Source: Blastococcus sp.
GTDB lineage: Bacteria > Actinomycetota > Actinomycetes > Mycobacteriales > Geodermatophilaceae
Length of the DNA: 6,341 nucleotides
Assembly (NCBI GenBank): GCA_025963345.1
Contig: JAOPUS010000150.1
Coordinates: 1 to 6,341, forward strand
Direction of reading: 5' to 3'
Of this stretch, positions 4,947-6,341 are shown piece after piece. The notes under the pieces were generated by a model. That model saw only the letters and a list, made by a program, of their open reading frames with translations. It ran no database searches and was not told the DNA's origin. The stretch's first letter is position 1, and each line of letters starts with the position of its first letter. A program made the translations under genes and the position numbers.

Positions 4947-6206
4947 TCACACCTGCAGCGCCGCCCAGAGCGCGGTCGTCGATGCCAGCAGGGTGAGCGG
5001 CACCGTGGCGAGGCCGACGGCGCTGTGCTGCGCGGATGTGGGCGCCTCCCGGCCGAGCACCCGTCGCCAGAGCAGGTTGGCCAGCGACCCGACGTAGGTC
5101 AGGTTCGGGCCGACGTTGACGCCGATCAGCATCGCCAGCACGGGCGCCGCGCCACCCACGACGGCGACCGGCAGGAGCGCGAGGGTCGCCGGCAGGTTGT
5201 TGAGCAGGTTGGCCAGCACCGCGGAGATGGCGGCGACGGCCAGCAGCGGAAGCAGCGTGTCGCCGTCCGGAAGTACGGACTGCAGGAACGACTCCACCCC
5301 GTTGCGGAGGACGGCGAGGACGACGACGGCCAGGGCCAGGACGAACAGCGCGAAGGGCAGGTCCGCGGCCTGGACCAGGTCGGCCACCCGGGTCGTGCGG
5401 CGGACCAGCTGTCGCACCGCCAGCACCAGCACACCGAGGACCGCCGGCCAGACGGGGGAGAGCCCGATCAGCGAGGCGACGCCGAACCCGACGACGACCA
5501 GTCCCACGACGACGACCACGACCATGGGCAGCGGCGGCACCGTCGTCACCGGCTCCCCGGCCGGTCTCGCCAGCTCGGCACGGAACAGCCAGCGCAGGAC
5601 GGCGAACTCGACGGCCACCGCCACCAGCCACGGGGCCAGCATCAGCCCGGTGAAGTGCAGGAACGACAGCCCGGTCGCGGCGAAGGCGAGCAGGTTCGTC
5701 AGGTTCGACACCGGCAGCAGCAGCGAGGCCGAGTTGGCCAGGTGCCCGGCGGCGTAGGCGTGCGGCAGGGGCGACACCCGCATGCGCGCAGCCGTGGCCA
5801 CCACCACCGGCGCGAGCAGGACGACGGTGGCGTCCAGGCTGAGCACCGCCGTCACGACGGCCGAGAGGACGACGACGCGGGCCAGCAGCCCCCCAGCCGA
5901 ACTGCCCGCGCGCTGCGCGGTCATGGCCGCCGCCCAGGTGAACAGCCCCTCGCGGTCGGCCAGGTGCGACAGCAGCAGCACGACGACGAGAAATGCCACG
6001 GTCGGCGCGATCTCGCGCACGGCGCCCTCGGCCTCCCGGAAACCGACCGCGCCGACGAGCACGAGGAAGGCCGCACCGGGCAGGGCGACGGCGACCGGCG
6101 ACACCCGGTGGTGGGCGGCGGTGGCGGCGATCAGTGTCGCGACAAGGACCATCCCGGAGACGCCGAGGGCGAGCAGGTCAGCCGGGCCGCCGGATGAGAG
6201 CAGCAC
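4947..6206 (-). CDS. ArsB/NhaD-type ion transporter superfamily permease
   Basis: This 419-residue integral membrane protein has about 11-12 hydrophobic segments spread over its length and a central hydrophilic stretch near 205-225 that separates two homologous halves. Superfamily motifs occur in both halves: SLDATVVLLAPVVVATA (123-139) with NSASLLLPVSNLTNLLAF (158-175) in the first, and NLLNNLPATLALLPV (333-347) with GVNVGPNLTYVGSLANLLWRR (362-382) in the second. The last motif closely follows arsenite pump ArsB, whose usual length is about 430 residues. No arsR, arsC or arsA lies nearby, so arsenite export is only one possibility; another anion or a Na+/H+ exchange role is open. The start is taken as GTG at 6206, 9 bases after the stop of the upstream ABC gene, with only a weak GAGCGGG-like binding site. 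The next candidate, ATG at 6152 (Met19), would cut into the first membrane segment. Confidence 0.85.
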   Translation of the reverse strand: MLLSSGGPADLLALGVSGMVLVATLIAATAAHHRVSPVAVALPGAAFLVLVGAVGFREAEGAVREIAPTVAFLVVVLLLSHLADREGLFTWAAAMTAQRAGSSAGGLLARVVVLSAVVTAVLSLDATVVLLAPVVVATAARMRVSPLPHAYAAGHLANSASLLLPVSNLTNLLAFAATGLSFLHFTGLMLAPWLVAVAVEFAVLRWLFRAELARPAGEPVTTVPPLPMVVVVVVGLVVVGFGVASLIGLSPVWPAVLGVLVLAVRQLVRRTTRVADLVQAADLPFALFVLALAVVVLAVLRNGVESFLQSVLPDGDTLLPLLAVAAISAVLANLLNNLPATLALLPVAVVGGAAPVLAMLIGVNVGPNLTYVGSLANLLWRRVLGREAPTSAQHSAVGLATVPLTLLASTTALWAALQV

Positions 6207-6215
6207 GGCGCCCGC

Positions 6216-6341
6216 TCAGAGCCGGCCGGCGTCGATGACCCGCGCGAGGAACTGCCGGGTGCGGGCCTCTTCCGGATCGCCGAGAACCTGCTCCGGCGGC
6301 CCCGATTCCAGCAGCACGCCTCCGTCGAGGAAGGCCACCGT
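6216..6341 (-). CDS. Polar amino-acid ABC transporter ATP-binding protein, C-terminal end (rest outside window)
   Basis: Only the last 41 residues are visible, ending with TGA at 6216-6218. They read FLDGGVLLESGPPEQVL and then GDPEEARTRQFLARVI, the typical end of GlnQ/HisP-type ATPases: the final strand after the switch histidine, the 'G..P..V...P....T..FL' region, and a short tail. The ATPase would sit on the cytoplasmic face and power uptake of polar amino acids with a permease and binding protein encoded beyond the window. Walker A, Walker B and signature motifs are outside the window, so activity cannot be judged. The 9-base gap to the ArsB/NhaD-type permease suggests the two are co-transcribed, though a functional link is not obvious. 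A related ABC ATPase for another substrate cannot be fully excluded. Confidence 0.82.
   Translation of the reverse strand, partial: TVAFLDGGVLLESGPPEQVLGDPEEARTRQFLARVIDAGRL

Noticed and set aside
5025..6197. Long plus-strand open frame opposite the ArsB/NhaD-type permease
   Set aside because: Its composition is extremely rich in Gln, Arg, Asp, Gly and His with no domain pattern. The minus-strand frame is a clear membrane protein with family motifs.
1..6341. Defence system, mobile element, CRISPR array or structural RNA gene
   Set aside because: No transposase, integrase, nuclease-helicase set, regularly spaced repeats, or tRNA/rRNA-like segments were seen. The window is almost entirely occupied by recognisable chromosomal genes.

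Overview
The window is very GC-rich, with codon third positions dominated by G and C, frequent GTG starts and genes packed almost end to end. The protein types and gene order (Nif3-like protein, coiled-coil zinc-ribbon protein, RNase HI/phosphatase fusion) match an actinobacterial chromosome. A soil-type high-GC lineage such as Geodermatophilaceae or a relative is plausible, but the sequence alone does not settle the genus. I see no insertion sequences, integrases, tRNA or rRNA genes, CRISPR repeats or phage genes. No stretch of 300 bases lacks a gene.

Left part, plus strand (1-4171). A tight co-directional row probably forms one operon. It starts with the C-terminal part of a Nif3-like dinuclear-metal protein, cut by the window edge. 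After 37 bases come a small two-helix DUF3311 membrane protein and, 3 bases later, a sodium:solute-symporter-family permease of the monocarboxylate MctP type. Nine bases on is a coiled-coil zinc-ribbon protein, which overlaps by 4 bases a two-domain RNase HI / histidine-phosphatase protein of the Rv2228c type. In mycobacteria, as I recall, the Nif3, zinc-ribbon and RNase H/phosphatase genes are consecutive (Rv2230c-Rv2229c-Rv2228c). Here a two-gene carboxylate transporter module sits between the first and second of them.

Middle (4172-4943). After a 106-base gap, which holds only a weak promoter candidate, lies a hemerythrin-domain protein, predicted to bind a di-iron centre.

Right part, minus strand (4947-6341). 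A permease of the ArsB/NhaD ion-transporter type converges on the hemerythrin gene with only 3 bases between the stop codons. Nine bases upstream of the permease start is the end of a polar amino-acid ABC transporter ATPase, cut by the right window edge.

I did not find a clearly new biological system. The points most worth a second look are the transporter module inside a conserved operon, a near-identical repeat inside the Nif3-like gene, and a possible hairpin that would hide the ribosome binding site of the DUF3311-permease pair.
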